Source: Cryobacterium luteum (GTDB taxonomy: Bacteria > Actinomycetota > Actinomycetes > Actinomycetales > Microbacteriaceae). From it: a stretch of 64,000 bases of DNA. The notes under the pieces are model-generated. The model made no database searches, was not told the origin of the DNA, and was given only the letters and a program-made list of their open reading frames with translations. The stretch covers positions 235,867-299,866 of the forward strand of contig NZ_FOCN01000003.1 in the NCBI RefSeq assembly GCF_900110125.1. Reading direction: 5' to 3'. This document shows positions 30,064 to 39,148 of this stretch, one piece after another; within the stretch, counting starts at the first letter, position 1, and each line of letters opens with the position of its first letter. A program made the translations under genes and the position numbers.

Positions 30064-30681
30064 TCAGGCCCCCTTCAGCGGCAGCAGCCGCGGATCGTAG
30101 GGTTCGAGGCCGACCGTTTCGGTCGGCGGACCGTAGCCGGCCATGCGCTGCACCGCCTCCCGGTCGGCCGGCGAGGCGCCGGGCAGGGTGGCGCAGACGT
30201 CGGCGACGACCTGGCCGTACGGTGAGCCGTGCTCGATCAGGGCAAGCCGCAGCAGCTCGAGGCTTGGCCGGTACTGCCGCAGCAGTTCTCGTCCGGCGAC
30301 GGGGTCGGCGATCGCCGCGAATTCGAGCACGAGCGGCAGAAAATCGGGCAGTTCGCCGTGGGTGTTGGTGAGAAAATCGGTCTGCCGATACACCTTCTTG
30401 AAGGCGGCGAGCACGTCGCCGCGGCGGCGGGTGTCACCGTCAGTCCAGTACGACAGATAGAGCGGATGATGCTTGCTCAGGTCGAAAGTCTCCACATAAC
30501 GGCGCTGCAGTGAGCCGACGTCGCTGGCGGCGAGATAGGCGAAGAAGTCGTTGAAGGTCGCCGCCTTGCGGCCCTGCTCGGCGAGGGCGGCGCGCATCAG
30601 CGCAACCCGTTCGAGCAGCTCGGCGTCGGGATAGGACAGGCACCAGCCGGCGGCCTGATAGACCACCCGGTCGCGCATCAT
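30064..30681 (-). CDS. narJ: Nitrate reductase assembly chaperone NarJ
   Basis: A 205-residue helical chaperone that helps insert the molybdenum cofactor into NarG. Family features are 'AAGWCLSYPDAELLERV', 'YVETFDLSKHHPLYLSYWTDGDTRRRG' and 'ELPDFLPLVLEFAA'. Its ATG overlaps the narH stop by 4 nt, giving translational coupling. Confidence 0.95.
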   Translation of the reverse strand: MMRDRVVYQAAGWCLSYPDAELLERVALMRAALAEQGRKAATFNDFFAYLAASDVGSLQRRYVETFDLSKHHPLYLSYWTDGDTRRRGDVLAAFKKVYRQTDFLTNTHGELPDFLPLVLEFAAIADPVAGRELLRQYRPSLELLRLALIEHGSPYGQVVADVCATLPGASPADREAVQRMAGYGPPTETVGLEPYDPRLLPLKGA

Positions 30682-32432
30682 GGCGTGCCTGCGGAGTCAC
30701 CGGAACCCGGGCTGGATCCCCCGGCCGCAGTCGGGCCGCCCAGGTCGGCCGGGGAGGCCGCGGCCGCCCGCGGCACATCGCGGGACTCCGGAAACAGGCC
30801 GGCCGGGGCCCCGTTGCCGTCCCAGTTGAGCAGATTGACCCGGTTGCGCAAGGTCGCCGCGCCGCTCGCCGTGTCGGAGGTCTGCCGGTCTTTCAGGGCG
30901 TAGAAGTTCTCGACCGCTACCGGTGTCGGCCGTCCACTCGCCTCGCCGAACGGCGAGTCCTCGTACATGCCGGGGCCGCCCTCGAAGTCCACGGAACAGC
31001 CCATCTCTTCCAGATCGTGCGCCTGCTCCACGTGCGCCTTCGGAATGACGTAACGCTCCTCATATTTCGCGATGGCCATCAACCGGTACATTTCGTACAT
31101 CGACTCCGGCGACATTCCGACGGAGGCCGGAATAGCGGCATCCGCTTGCTGACCGAGGGTGATGCCGCGCATGTACGCCCGCATCGCGGCGAGTTTTCGC
31201 AACACTTCGGTGATGAGATCGGTGTCGCCCGCGGTAAAGAGCTCAGCGAGGTACTCGACCGGAATGCGCAGGGCGTCGATCGCGCCGAACAGGGTTCCGC
31301 TGTCTTCAGCGTCATGGCCCTGGTCGCTGAGCAGATCCACGATCGGCGAGAGCGGCGGCACGTACCAGACCATCGGCATGGTGCGATATTCGGGGTGCAG
31401 CGGCAACGCGACCTGGTACACCTTGGCGAGGGCGTAGACCGGCGACCGGCGGGCGGCGTCGATCCAGTCGTCGGGTATGCCCTGAGCGGATGCCGCAGCC
31501 GCCACCGCGGGATCGTTCGGGTCGAGCAGCAGATCCATCTGCGACTGGTAGAGGTCGGTCTCGTCGGTGACAGCTGCAGCATCCGTCACCCGATCGGCGT
31601 CGTAGAGAAACAGGCCCAGGTAGCGCAGCCGCCCCACGCAGGTTTCCGAGCACACCGTGGGCAACCCGATTTCGACGCGGGGATAGCAGAAGGTGCACTT
31701 CTCGGCCTTGCCGGTCTTGTGGTTGAAGTAGATCTTCTTGTACGGGCAGCCGGTGATGCACTGACGCCAACCGCGACACTTGTCCTGGTCAACCAGCACG
31801 ATGCCGTCCTCGACCCGCTTGTAGATCGCGCCCGACGGGCACGACGCCATGCAGGACGGGTTGAGACAGTGCTCGCAGATGCGCGGCAGGTAGAACATGA
31901 AGGTCTGCTCGAAGGCGAACTTGATCTTGTCTTCGGATTCACGACGCACCTTCTCGCCAATGGGGTCGAGGTGGCCCATCTCGGGAGCGCCGGCGAGGTC
32001 GTCGTCCCAATTCGCCGACCAGGTGATCTGGGTGTCCTTGCCGGTGATCAGTGATTTCGGCCGCGCGACGGGAAAGTCATCGCCGAGCGGCGCATCGATG
32101 AGGGTTTTGTAGTCGTAGGTCCAGGGCTCGTAGTAGTCCTTCAGCTCGGGCTGCACCGGGCTCGCGAACAGCCCGAGCAGCTTGGCCACGCGGCCGCCGC
32201 TATTCAGCGCGAGCCGCCCCTTCTTGTTGAGCTTCCACCCGCCCCGCCACTTCTCCTGGTCTTCATATCGGCGCGGATAGCCCTGCCCCGGCCGGGTTTC
32301 CACGTTGTTGAACCAGACGTATTCGGTGCCGGCGCGGTTGGTCCACGCCTGTTTGCAGGTGACCGAGCAGGTATGGCAGCCGATGCACTTGTCGAGGTTC
32401 ATTACCATGCCCATTTGAGCCATAACGCGCAT
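30678..32432 (-). CDS. narH: Respiratory nitrate reductase beta subunit
   Basis: The iron-sulfur subunit that carries electrons from NarI to NarG. The 584 residues contain four Cys clusters: 'CIGCHTCSVTC', 'CEHCLNPSCMASCP', 'CRGWRQCITGCP' and 'CTFCYPRVEIGLPTVCSETC'; Trp in the third cluster is the usual mark of the [3Fe-4S] centre. The start is ATG 32432, with AGGAGG upstream and a 1-nt overlap with the narG stop. A longer frame overlaps narG and is rejected. Confidence 0.95.
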   Translation of the reverse strand: MRVMAQMGMVMNLDKCIGCHTCSVTCKQAWTNRAGTEYVWFNNVETRPGQGYPRRYEDQEKWRGGWKLNKKGRLALNSGGRVAKLLGLFASPVQPELKDYYEPWTYDYKTLIDAPLGDDFPVARPKSLITGKDTQITWSANWDDDLAGAPEMGHLDPIGEKVRRESEDKIKFAFEQTFMFYLPRICEHCLNPSCMASCPSGAIYKRVEDGIVLVDQDKCRGWRQCITGCPYKKIYFNHKTGKAEKCTFCYPRVEIGLPTVCSETCVGRLRYLGLFLYDADRVTDAAAVTDETDLYQSQMDLLLDPNDPAVAAAASAQGIPDDWIDAARRSPVYALAKVYQVALPLHPEYRTMPMVWYVPPLSPIVDLLSDQGHDAEDSGTLFGAIDALRIPVEYLAELFTAGDTDLITEVLRKLAAMRAYMRGITLGQQADAAIPASVGMSPESMYEMYRLMAIAKYEERYVIPKAHVEQAHDLEEMGCSVDFEGGPGMYEDSPFGEASGRPTPVAVENFYALKDRQTSDTASGAATLRNRVNLLNWDGNGAPAGLFPESRDVPRAAAASPADLGGPTAAGGSSPGSGDSAGTP

Positions 32433-35400
32433 CAGTACCGCACCTCCTGGGAACGTCGCCGAATGGTTGAGACCATGTCTCGCTGGTTGCCGGTCGGCCC
32501 CAGGTAGTTGAAGGCATAGGAAAGCTGCGCGTAGCCGCCGATCAGGTGCGTCGGTTTCACCAGCAGCCGGCTGACCGAGTTGTGGATGCCGCCGCGCCGC
32601 CCGGTGGCTTCGGACTTGGGTACGTCGATGGTGCGCTCCTGCGCGTGGTAGACGTAGACGACGCCCTGCGGCATCCGGTGGCTGACGATGGCCCGGCCCA
32701 CGAGCACACCGTTCATGCTGACGCACTCGACCCAGTCGTTGTCGGCAACCTCGATCGACGCCGCGTCAATCGGACTCATCCACACGGTCGGGCCGCCGCG
32801 GGACAGCGACAGCATGAACAGGTTGTCCTGATACTCGGAATGGATCGACCATTTCGAGTGCGGCGTGAGATAACGCACGGTGACCTCGGTGGTGCCGTTC
32901 GGCCCGAACTTGGGCTCGCCGAACAGGCGCTGCATGTCAAGCGGTGGCCGGTAGATGGGCAGGGCCTCGCCGAGGTCGATCATCCAGTCATGATCGAGAA
33001 AGAAGTGCATACGCCCGGTGAGGGTATGCCAGGGCTTGAGCCGTTCCACGTTAATTGTGAACGGCGAGTAGCGCCGGCCTCCGGTTTCCGATCCCGACCA
33101 TTCCGGTGACGTGATCACCGGCACCGGGGCGGCCTGGGTCTGGGCGAAGGTGACGCGTTTCTCCTCCGAGCCGGTGGCGAGGTCGACGAGGTGCATGCCG
33201 GTCTGCTTTTCAAGCTCCCGAAACCCCTGTACGGCCAGTTCGCCGTTGGTCGTTCCGGAGAAACTCAGAATGGCCTGGGCGAATTTCGCGTCGGTGTCGA
33301 TCGCCGACCGGCCGTCACCGGCACCGCCCCGCATCACCCCGTTGCTGCCCTTGAGCCGTTCGATCTCGTGCTCCAGCCGGTAGGTCACGTTTTTCACCGT
33401 GAAACCGCGCTGTTCGGCGAGCGGCCCCACGGTCGCGAGCTTCTCGGCGATGGCGGTGTAGTCGCGTTCCACGATCGAGAAGACCGGCATGTTCTGCCCC
33501 GGGACTGCGGCAACGGATGCGTCCCGCCAGTCCCGCACGACCCCGCCCGGCTGCGCGATCTCACCGGGTGTGTCGTGTTGCAGTGGCACGCTCACCAGGT
33601 CTTTCCGGGTACCGAGGTGAACCCGGGCCTGCCGGGAGAATTCTTCGGCGAGCAGGCGGAAGGTGTCGAAATCGGTCTTGGCCTCCCACGGCGGATCGAT
33701 CGCCGGGCTGAAGGCGTGCACGAACGGATGCATGTCGGTTGAGGACAGGTCGTGCTTTTCGTACCAGGTGGCAGCGGGAAATACGATGTCCGACAGCAGG
33801 GTAGTCGAGGTCATGCGAAAATCAGCCGATGCGAGCAGGTCGAGTTTGCCCTCTGGCGCGGTTTCGCGCCAGAGGACATCGCGGGGCCGGGCGGCGTTCA
33901 CGTGGTCCTGGCCGAGCACGTTGTGGTGCGTGCCGAGCAGATGCTTGAGAAAATACTCGTTGCCCTTGGCCGAGGAACCGAACAGGTTCGAGCGCCACAG
34001 CATGAGGGTGCGCGGCCAATTCTCCGGGGCATCGACGTCGTCGATGGCGGGGGTGAGTCGGCCACTGGTGAGCGCGTCGGCGATGTACCGCGGGGCATCC
34101 GTTGTGTCGCCGCGGTCGATCGCTGCCTGCACCTCATCGGCCAGGTCGAGCGGGTTGCGGTCGAACTGCGGGTAGAACGGCATCCAGCCGAGCCGCGCGG
34201 ACTGGGCCAGAGTGTCGGCGGTATGCATGCCATCGAAGTGGCCGGTGGCGAGCGGCGATTTCAGCGAATCGGCCGAGTACCCGTCTGACCGCCACTGGTC
34301 GGTGTGCATGTACCAGTAGCCGGTGCCGATCATGGTGCGCGGCGGGCGGCTCCAGTCCAGCGCGTTGGCGAGCGAGATCCAGCCGGTGATCGGCCGGGTC
34401 TTCTCCTGCCCGACGTAGTGCGCCCAGCCGCCCCCGTTGCGGCCCATGCAGCCGGTGAGCATCAGCAGGGACAGCACAGCCCGGTAGGTCGCGTCGCCGT
34501 GGAACCACTGGCAGATACCGGCACCCATGATGATCATCGACCGGCCCTTGGATTCTTCGGCGTTGCGGGCGAATTCCCGCGCCACCCGAATGCACGCCTC
34601 GGCCGGAACACTCGTGATCTCGGCCTGCCAGGCCGGCGTGTATGGCGTTGACACGTCGTCGTAGCCGGTGGCCCAGTCGCCCGGAAGTCCGGGCCGGCCC
34701 ACCCCGTACTGTGCCAGCATCAGGTCGAACACCGTCGTCACGAGGTGCCCGGCGACGCGGCGCACCGGCACTCCCCTGGTGAGCACGGATCCCTCACCGG
34801 ACGGCGCTTCGAAACACGGCAGGCGGATGCTCGCGGTCTCGCCGTTCATCCCGCCGTTCGCCTCGTCGAGCAGGCTCAGCGCCGGGTCGACACCCTCCAG
34901 GTCGAGGTTCCATTTGCCCTGCCCGGCTTCGCCGTAGCGGTAGCCGATCGAGCCGTTCGGCACGACGGGCTGGCCGGTGTTCGCGTCGAGCAGCACTGTT
35001 TTGAATGCGGCTCCCTCGGTGCCCGCTTGCTCCGGCAGGTCGGCCGCCACGAGGAACTTGGTGGGCACGAGGCCCTGCCCATCGGGGTGTTCCTCCAGTC
35101 GCACCAGAAAGGGCAGGTCGGTGTACCGGCGCACATACCCCTCAAAGTACGGGATGCTCCGGTCGACGAAGAATTCCTTGAGCAGTACGTGGCCCATCGC
35201 CATCGCGAGGGCGGCATCCGTTCCCGCCTGAGCGGGCAGCCATTCGTCGGCGAACTTGGTGTTGTCGGCGTAGTCCGGGCTGATCGCGACGACTTTGGTG
35301 CCGCGGTAGCGTACCTCGGTCATCCAGTGGGCATCCGGTGTGCGCGTCACCGGCACGTTCGAACCCCACATCATGAGATAGGTGGCATCCCACCAGTCGC

Positions 35401-36163
35401 CGGATTCGGGAACGTCGGTCTGGTCACCGAACACCTGTGGGCTGGCCACCGGAAGGTCGGCGTACCAGTCGTAGAACGACGTCATGACCCCGCCGATCAG
35501 CTGAATGAAACGGTTTCCGGCAGCGTGGGAGACCATTGACATGGCTGGGATCGGCGAGAAACCCGAGCAGCGGTCCGGGCCGTAGGTCTTGATGGTGTGC
35601 ACGTGGGCGGCGGCGGTGATCTCGATCGCTTCCGTCCACGGAATGCGTACGAGGCCGCCTTTTCCGCGGGCCTGCTGGTAGCGGCGACGGCGTTCGGGGT
35701 CTCCCACGACATCCGCCCAGGCCCGCACCGGGTCATTCAGTCGGGCCTTGGCCTCCCGGTACATGTCGACGAGAACGCCGCGGGCGTAGGGATACCGCAC
35801 CCGAGTCGGCGAGTAGGTGTACCAGCTGAAGGCCGCTCCGCGCGGGCAGCCGCGAGGTTCGTACTCGGGGCTGTCCGGACCCACCGAGGGGTAGTCCGTC
35901 TGCTGGGCTTCCCAGGTGACGATGCCGTCACGCACGTAGACCTTCCACGAACACGACCCCGTGCAGTTCACGCCATGGGTGGACCTAACCACCTTGTCGT
36001 GGCTCCACCGGTCACGGTAGAACACGTCTCCTTTACGGCCACCCTGGCGAAATACCGCCCGGCCGTCATCTGTCTGTTCCCACCGCGTGAAGAAACGGCC
36101 CAGCGACAGCATTGCATCCGACGCTTTTCCGTCCAACCCGGCAGGCAAAGGACCAGCTGCCAT
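32432..36163 (-). CDS. narG: Respiratory nitrate reductase alpha subunit
   Basis: The molybdenum catalytic subunit reducing nitrate to nitrite on the cytoplasmic side. The 1243 residues are full length. The FS0 cluster ligands are His63, Cys67, Cys71 and Cys106. The Mo ligand is Asp232 in 'SFYDWYADLPVASPQ'. There is no twin-arginine signal of the archaeal type. It heads the narGHJI-narK operon. A -10-like TAGGCT lies 6 nt before the ATG and no Shine-Dalgarno sequence is seen, so narG is probably translated from a leaderless message. Confidence 0.96.
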   Translation of the reverse strand: MAAGPLPAGLDGKASDAMLSLGRFFTRWEQTDDGRAVFRQGGRKGDVFYRDRWSHDKVVRSTHGVNCTGSCSWKVYVRDGIVTWEAQQTDYPSVGPDSPEYEPRGCPRGAAFSWYTYSPTRVRYPYARGVLVDMYREAKARLNDPVRAWADVVGDPERRRRYQQARGKGGLVRIPWTEAIEITAAAHVHTIKTYGPDRCSGFSPIPAMSMVSHAAGNRFIQLIGGVMTSFYDWYADLPVASPQVFGDQTDVPESGDWWDATYLMMWGSNVPVTRTPDAHWMTEVRYRGTKVVAISPDYADNTKFADEWLPAQAGTDAALAMAMGHVLLKEFFVDRSIPYFEGYVRRYTDLPFLVRLEEHPDGQGLVPTKFLVAADLPEQAGTEGAAFKTVLLDANTGQPVVPNGSIGYRYGEAGQGKWNLDLEGVDPALSLLDEANGGMNGETASIRLPCFEAPSGEGSVLTRGVPVRRVAGHLVTTVFDLMLAQYGVGRPGLPGDWATGYDDVSTPYTPAWQAEITSVPAEACIRVAREFARNAEESKGRSMIIMGAGICQWFHGDATYRAVLSLLMLTGCMGRNGGGWAHYVGQEKTRPITGWISLANALDWSRPPRTMIGTGYWYMHTDQWRSDGYSADSLKSPLATGHFDGMHTADTLAQSARLGWMPFYPQFDRNPLDLADEVQAAIDRGDTTDAPRYIADALTSGRLTPAIDDVDAPENWPRTLMLWRSNLFGSSAKGNEYFLKHLLGTHHNVLGQDHVNAARPRDVLWRETAPEGKLDLLASADFRMTSTTLLSDIVFPAATWYEKHDLSSTDMHPFVHAFSPAIDPPWEAKTDFDTFRLLAEEFSRQARVHLGTRKDLVSVPLQHDTPGEIAQPGGVVRDWRDASVAAVPGQNMPVFSIVERDYTAIAEKLATVGPLAEQRGFTVKNVTYRLEHEIERLKGSNGVMRGGAGDGRSAIDTDAKFAQAILSFSGTTNGELAVQGFRELEKQTGMHLVDLATGSEEKRVTFAQTQAAPVPVITSPEWSGSETGGRRYSPFTINVERLKPWHTLTGRMHFFLDHDWMIDLGEALPIYRPPLDMQRLFGEPKFGPNGTTEVTVRYLTPHSKWSIHSEYQDNLFMLSLSRGGPTVWMSPIDAASIEVADNDWVECVSMNGVLVGRAIVSHRMPQGVVYVYHAQERTIDVPKSEATGRRGGIHNSVSRLLVKPTHLIGGYAQLSYAFNYLGPTGNQRDMVSTIRRRSQEVRY

Positions 36164-36169
36164 GCGAAC

Positions 36170-36261
36170 AGCCTAGATCGGCCTTTCGCCGAGCGCCAGC
36201 ACAAATTGAAACACCCGGCGGGTCGGCCGGAACTTCGGCCAGGGGAACCAACTCGTTGGTT
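36170..36261 (-). promoter_or_regulatory. nar promoter region with a palindrome
   Basis: On the minus strand TAGGCT (36170-36175) ends 6 nt before the narG ATG. The -35 region is poor, which suggests activator dependence. An inverted repeat AACCAAC-2-GTTGGTT (36246-36261) lies 71-86 bp upstream of the -10 box and is a candidate operator. The remaining bases up to the divergent HAD gene at 36469 show no coding potential. Confidence 0.45.
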
Positions 36262-36468
36262 GTACGCATGGGTTCAAGTTCGCCCCGGTGTACGGCCGGG
36301 CCGCCGCAGAACACGCCCTGACCGGTGCGAGCGAAAGGCAGCATCCGCTAGTGTGCCAAGAACGCCGTCCATATTGAAAACGTTTCATAGCGCGGATGCG
36401 TCGACCGTAGTGAGGGTCACCGCCATGCCAGCGGCCAGCTCCTGGCCCGCGACGCCTATGATCGACTG

Positions 36469-36981
36469 ATGACCGCACGCAACATCCTGATCCTCCTTGA
36501 CGTTGATGGGGTGCTGAACCCTCGGGTCATCGCCCAGCGCCTGGTACTCGATCCGCCGCGCGCGCACCTCGTGCGACAGCTCGGAGCCCTTGGATCCATT
36601 GTGTGGGCGACCACGTGGTCTCCCACACACACATTTCACCTGACGAAGTACCTCGAACTGTCCTCGGCGACCGAGGGCATTGCCTTTCCACATAACCTGC
36701 ACTTCGACCCGTCGGCTCCCGCACCGACCGCCAAGTTGCATTGGGTCAGTCGCTGGCTGGCGCGACAAGATCCGGTGCCCGATGCGGTGATCTGGATCGA
36801 CGACATCCTGCGCCAGGACGCGCGCGACTGGGCCATCGCGCAGGTTCGGCCCACTCTCCTGGTGCAGCCGGATATGACCATCGGCCTCACCGCTCAGCAC
36901 GTCGACGAGATACGCCGCTTCATCGCCGGTCTCGCACGAACGGATGCCGCAACCTCCACCCCGGCGGACAGCGCACGATGA
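36469..36981 (+). CDS. HAD-like phosphatase (RNA-repair HAD type)
   Basis: A 170-residue HAD-fold protein. Motif I is 'ILILLDVDGVLNP' (two Asp), motif II 'IVWATTWSP', and the acidic motif IV 'AVIWIDDIL'. This compact form resembles the 'HAD domain in Swiss Army Knife RNA repair proteins' family. A consensus -10 TATGAT at 36457-36462 lies 6 nt before the ATG, so the message is probably leaderless. The stop overlaps the next start (ATGA). The substrate is unknown. Confidence 0.83.
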   Translation: MTARNILILLDVDGVLNPRVIAQRLVLDPPRAHLVRQLGALGSIVWATTWSPTHTFHLTKYLELSSATEGIAFPHNLHFDPSAPAPTAKLHWVSRWLARQDPVPDAVIWIDDILRQDARDWAIAQVRPTLLVQPDMTIGLTAQHVDEIRRFIAGLARTDAATSTPADSAR

Positions 36982-37664
36982 AGAGCGCACCATCAGTGAT
37001 CGTGTTCGACGTCAACGAGACACTCTCCGACATGTCCCCGCTGAGCGCTCGGTTCGCCGAGATCGGCGCCCCGGCCCACTTGGCCCAGATCTGGTTCGCC
37101 GCCCTCCTCCGAGACGGATTCGCCCTCGCTGCCGCCGGCGGAACCGCAAATTTCTCCGCGATCGGAGCTGAAATTCTGCGTGAAACCCTCAGGGGCGTTC
37201 CCCTGACACGCCGGGTCGACGATGCCGTGGCGCACATCTTGAACGGCTTCGACACGCTGAGCCTGCACCCCGACATAGCCGAAGGAGTATCCCGGTTAAA
37301 GAGCGCAGGGTTGCGTCTCGTGACCCTTTCCAACGGACCTGCCCAGGTGGCCGAGTCGCTGCTGACGCGCTCCCGGCTGCGCGGCGAATTCGAGGCCGTC
37401 CTCACCGTCGAAGACGCCCCGGCGTGGAAGCCGGTTCGAGCGGCTTACGATTACGCCGCGGCGGCCTGCGGAGTTGCACCGGGTGACCTGCTCCTCGTGG
37501 CGGTGCACCCCTGGGACCTTCACGGGGCAGCACAGGCCGGCCTCAGCACCGCATGGCTGAACCGCAGCGGCGGCGTCTACCCGAGCTACTTCGCAGCACC
37601 GGACCACACGATCAGCGCCCTGGGCGGCCTGGCCGACCTGTTGGAGGGTCAGACCTTGGCCTGA
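36978..37664 (+). CDS. Haloacid dehalogenase type II family hydrolase
   Basis: A 228-residue HAD hydrolase. The nucleophile Asp is in 'VIVFDVNETLSDMSPL', typical of 2-haloacid dehalogenase-like proteins; motif II is 'RLVTLSNG' and the Lys/Pro of motif III 'AWKPVRAAY'. The motif IV region reads 'LLLVAVHPWDLHGAAQAGLSTAWLNR', the usual type II ending. The 4-nt overlap with the upstream HAD gene makes them a coupled pair. Whether it dehalogenates anything cannot be told. Confidence 0.86.
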   Translation: MKSAPSVIVFDVNETLSDMSPLSARFAEIGAPAHLAQIWFAALLRDGFALAAAGGTANFSAIGAEILRETLRGVPLTRRVDDAVAHILNGFDTLSLHPDIAEGVSRLKSAGLRLVTLSNGPAQVAESLLTRSRLRGEFEAVLTVEDAPAWKPVRAAYDYAAAACGVAPGDLLLVAVHPWDLHGAAQAGLSTAWLNRSGGVYPSYFAAPDHTISALGGLADLLEGQTLA

Positions 37665-37668
37665 CCTC

Positions 37669-37992
37669 TCACTGCGCGCCGTCGACGAGTTTGAGCCCCA
37701 CAATGCAGCCGATCAGGCCCACCAGCAGGGCAATCCTCACCCAGGATACGCTCGCGTCACCGCTGATCATCGCCCAGGTCACAGTCAGCGCGGCGCCGAT
37801 CCCCACCCAGACGGCGTAGGCCGTTCCAATCGGAATCTCCCGCATCGCCCAGGCCAGGCCGGCCATGCTGAGCGCGAGTGCCCCGCCGAAAATCACGGTC
37901 GGCCACAATTTGGTGAAGCCCTCGGATTTGCCGAGCGCGGTCGCCCAGACAGCTTCGAGCACTCCGGACGCAATCAAAATGATCCACGACAT
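37669..37992 (-). CDS. gdx: Guanidinium exporter of the SMR family (SugE/Gdx)
   Basis: A 107-residue membrane protein with four helices. The proton/substrate Glu13 lies in 'SGVLEAVWATALGKSEGFTKLWP', and 'LAWAMREIPIGTAYAVWVGIGA' is the SugE/Gdx signature. The Gdx subgroup exports guanidinium in exchange for protons; the guanidine-III riboswitch right upstream supports that assignment over a general drug pump. ATG 37992 has AAGGAG 8 nt before it. The longer reading frame to 38100 runs through the riboswitch and is rejected. Confidence 0.92.
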   Translation of the reverse strand: MSWIILIASGVLEAVWATALGKSEGFTKLWPTVIFGGALALSMAGLAWAMREIPIGTAYAVWVGIGAALTVTWAMISGDASVSWVRIALLVGLIGCIVGLKLVDGAQ

Positions 37993-38006
37993 GACTGATA
38001 CTCCTT

Positions 38007-38047
38007 GGCCAGTCTTGTCGCGTTCCGGGTACTGATCCGTCGTCCGG
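38007..38047 (-). promoter_or_regulatory. Guanidine-III riboswitch
   Basis: A 41-nt motif upstream of gdx. Read on the minus strand it begins CCGGACGA, continues with GTACCCGG and then GACAAGAC, the three conserved blocks of the guanidine-III (mini-ykkC-III) class in the correct order and spacing. CCGG and CCGG form the first helix, and the loop sequence GATCAGT can pair with the final ACTGGCC (one mismatch) to make the pseudoknot. The Shine-Dalgarno AAGGAG starts right after it, so ligand binding should control translation. Confidence 0.85.
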
Positions 38048-38204
38048 GGCCGCGCATCGCGACCTGCTTCGACTCTAGGCACCGCCACTGGGCAAACCAT
38101 GTGCAGAACCGCAGGCCCCCCTAAACGGATGCCGCGGCATCCGCTTCGCGTGCCTCCCTGCTGCGCTCGCGCGCCTGCGTTGCCCCTGTCGGTGTGAGAA
38201 CCGA

Positions 38205-38312
38205 GTCGTGCACCACGCCGACGTCATCACCCTCAAGGGCGCCAGCTACGGACTCAAAGACAGCGGCATCACCACGCTGCCTTCCGCCAGACCAGAGAAC
38301 ACCACAGAATAG
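38205..38312 (+). pseudogene. C-terminal remnant of an IS21-family IstB ATPase
   Basis: One frame reads VVHHADVITLKGASYGLKD and on to a stop at 38310-38312; this is the conserved C-terminus of IstB helper ATPases, in which this block is usually followed by a short tail. Nothing upstream continues the gene, so only about 36 codons remain. Confidence 0.7.
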
Positions 38313-38659
38313 ACACACAACGGTGGCCTACTTTTCGAAGAGCGCCAACGGAATATTCTCAAAGAGCGTCGACAAATAAGATGCTCATGACCCTCAGCGA
38401 AGGTACGTCGAGGCGGTCATGCAGTGGAATTCGCGGCGGCGAAAGCCAAGCGCGAGGCACACGGTTATGGGCCATCCGGCTAACGGCAGTAGACCAACTG
38501 GTAAGACGGCTAATTGTCCCCACCGCCCGTGAGCCGAACCCTGGACGAGACAGAGTGCTCATCAGACGATCCGTATGCGATAAACGAACGACATTCGATC
38601 AAACGCGAGAGCGCGCAGGCCCGTCTTCAGACGATGCATCGTGAGAGTTCGCACTCTAG
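38313..38659. other. Gene-free stretch after the IstB remnant
   Basis: About 350 bp with short reading frames on both strands but none with recognisable similarity or a plausible ribosome site. Probably decayed DNA left by transposition. Confidence 0.5.
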
Positions 38660-39148
38660 CTAAAGGCGTATGGCCAGTGACGAGGCGAGAAACGCCGAGC
38701 CGGTGATCGCCAGCACGGCTCGAGTCGTGTTCGCACGACTCCAACCTGCGTCGAAAGATCGCCACGCGTCAGCGGCGTCCCACTCGGATGGCCTGATCCG
38801 GGCCAGCGCGTTGTTCCGCGGCACATTAGAGAGGATTGTCGTGACGAAGGACGCCACTGTTAGGCCTGCGCCGATGAGGCGAACGGGAACTATTCCGGCG
38901 CTATCGCCCGGGAACATAGCAATGACGGCTGCCGCGCACGCGGCCAGGGCGCCCCCGAAGAAGACAATCATGAAAGGAGGACGAAGGGCTTTTTCGTTGA
39001 CTCGTTGCATCACGGCCACGGCCTCAGGGGCCGAACGAAGGCGCAGGGCCGGAGACACGATTGTGGCGAACGTGAAATAGACCCCTCCCGTGACGCCAGC
39101 CCCGACCGCCGCTGCGACCGTCACGACGGTGCCGAACAGTTCCGTCAC
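38660..39148 (-). CDS. DUF1772 (anthrone oxygenase-like) membrane protein
   Basis: A 162-residue protein with four hydrophobic segments, family DUF1772. Typical are 'VGAGVTGGVYFTFATIVSPALR', 'AVAVMQRVNEKALRPPFMIVFFGGAL' and 'LSNVPRNNALARI'. Members include anthrone oxygenases, but most bacterial ones are uncharacterised. The GTG start overlaps the NmrA stop by 4 nt, so the two are translationally coupled and likely work together. Confidence 0.85.
   Translation of the reverse strand: MTELFGTVVTVAAAVGAGVTGGVYFTFATIVSPALRLRSAPEAVAVMQRVNEKALRPPFMIVFFGGALAACAAAVIAMFPGDSAGIVPVRLIGAGLTVASFVTTILSNVPRNNALARIRPSEWDAADAWRSFDAGWSRANTTRAVLAITGSAFLASSLAIRL

Noticed and set aside
36246..36261. An FNR/CRP site before narG
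   Set aside because: The palindrome AACCAAC-2-GTTGGTT does not match TTGAT-4-ATCAA or TGTGA-6-TCACA.
38121..38650. Several 60-90 codon frames around 38.1-38.6 kb
   Set aside because: No similarity apart from the IstB tail, no ribosome sites, and conflicting frames on both strands.
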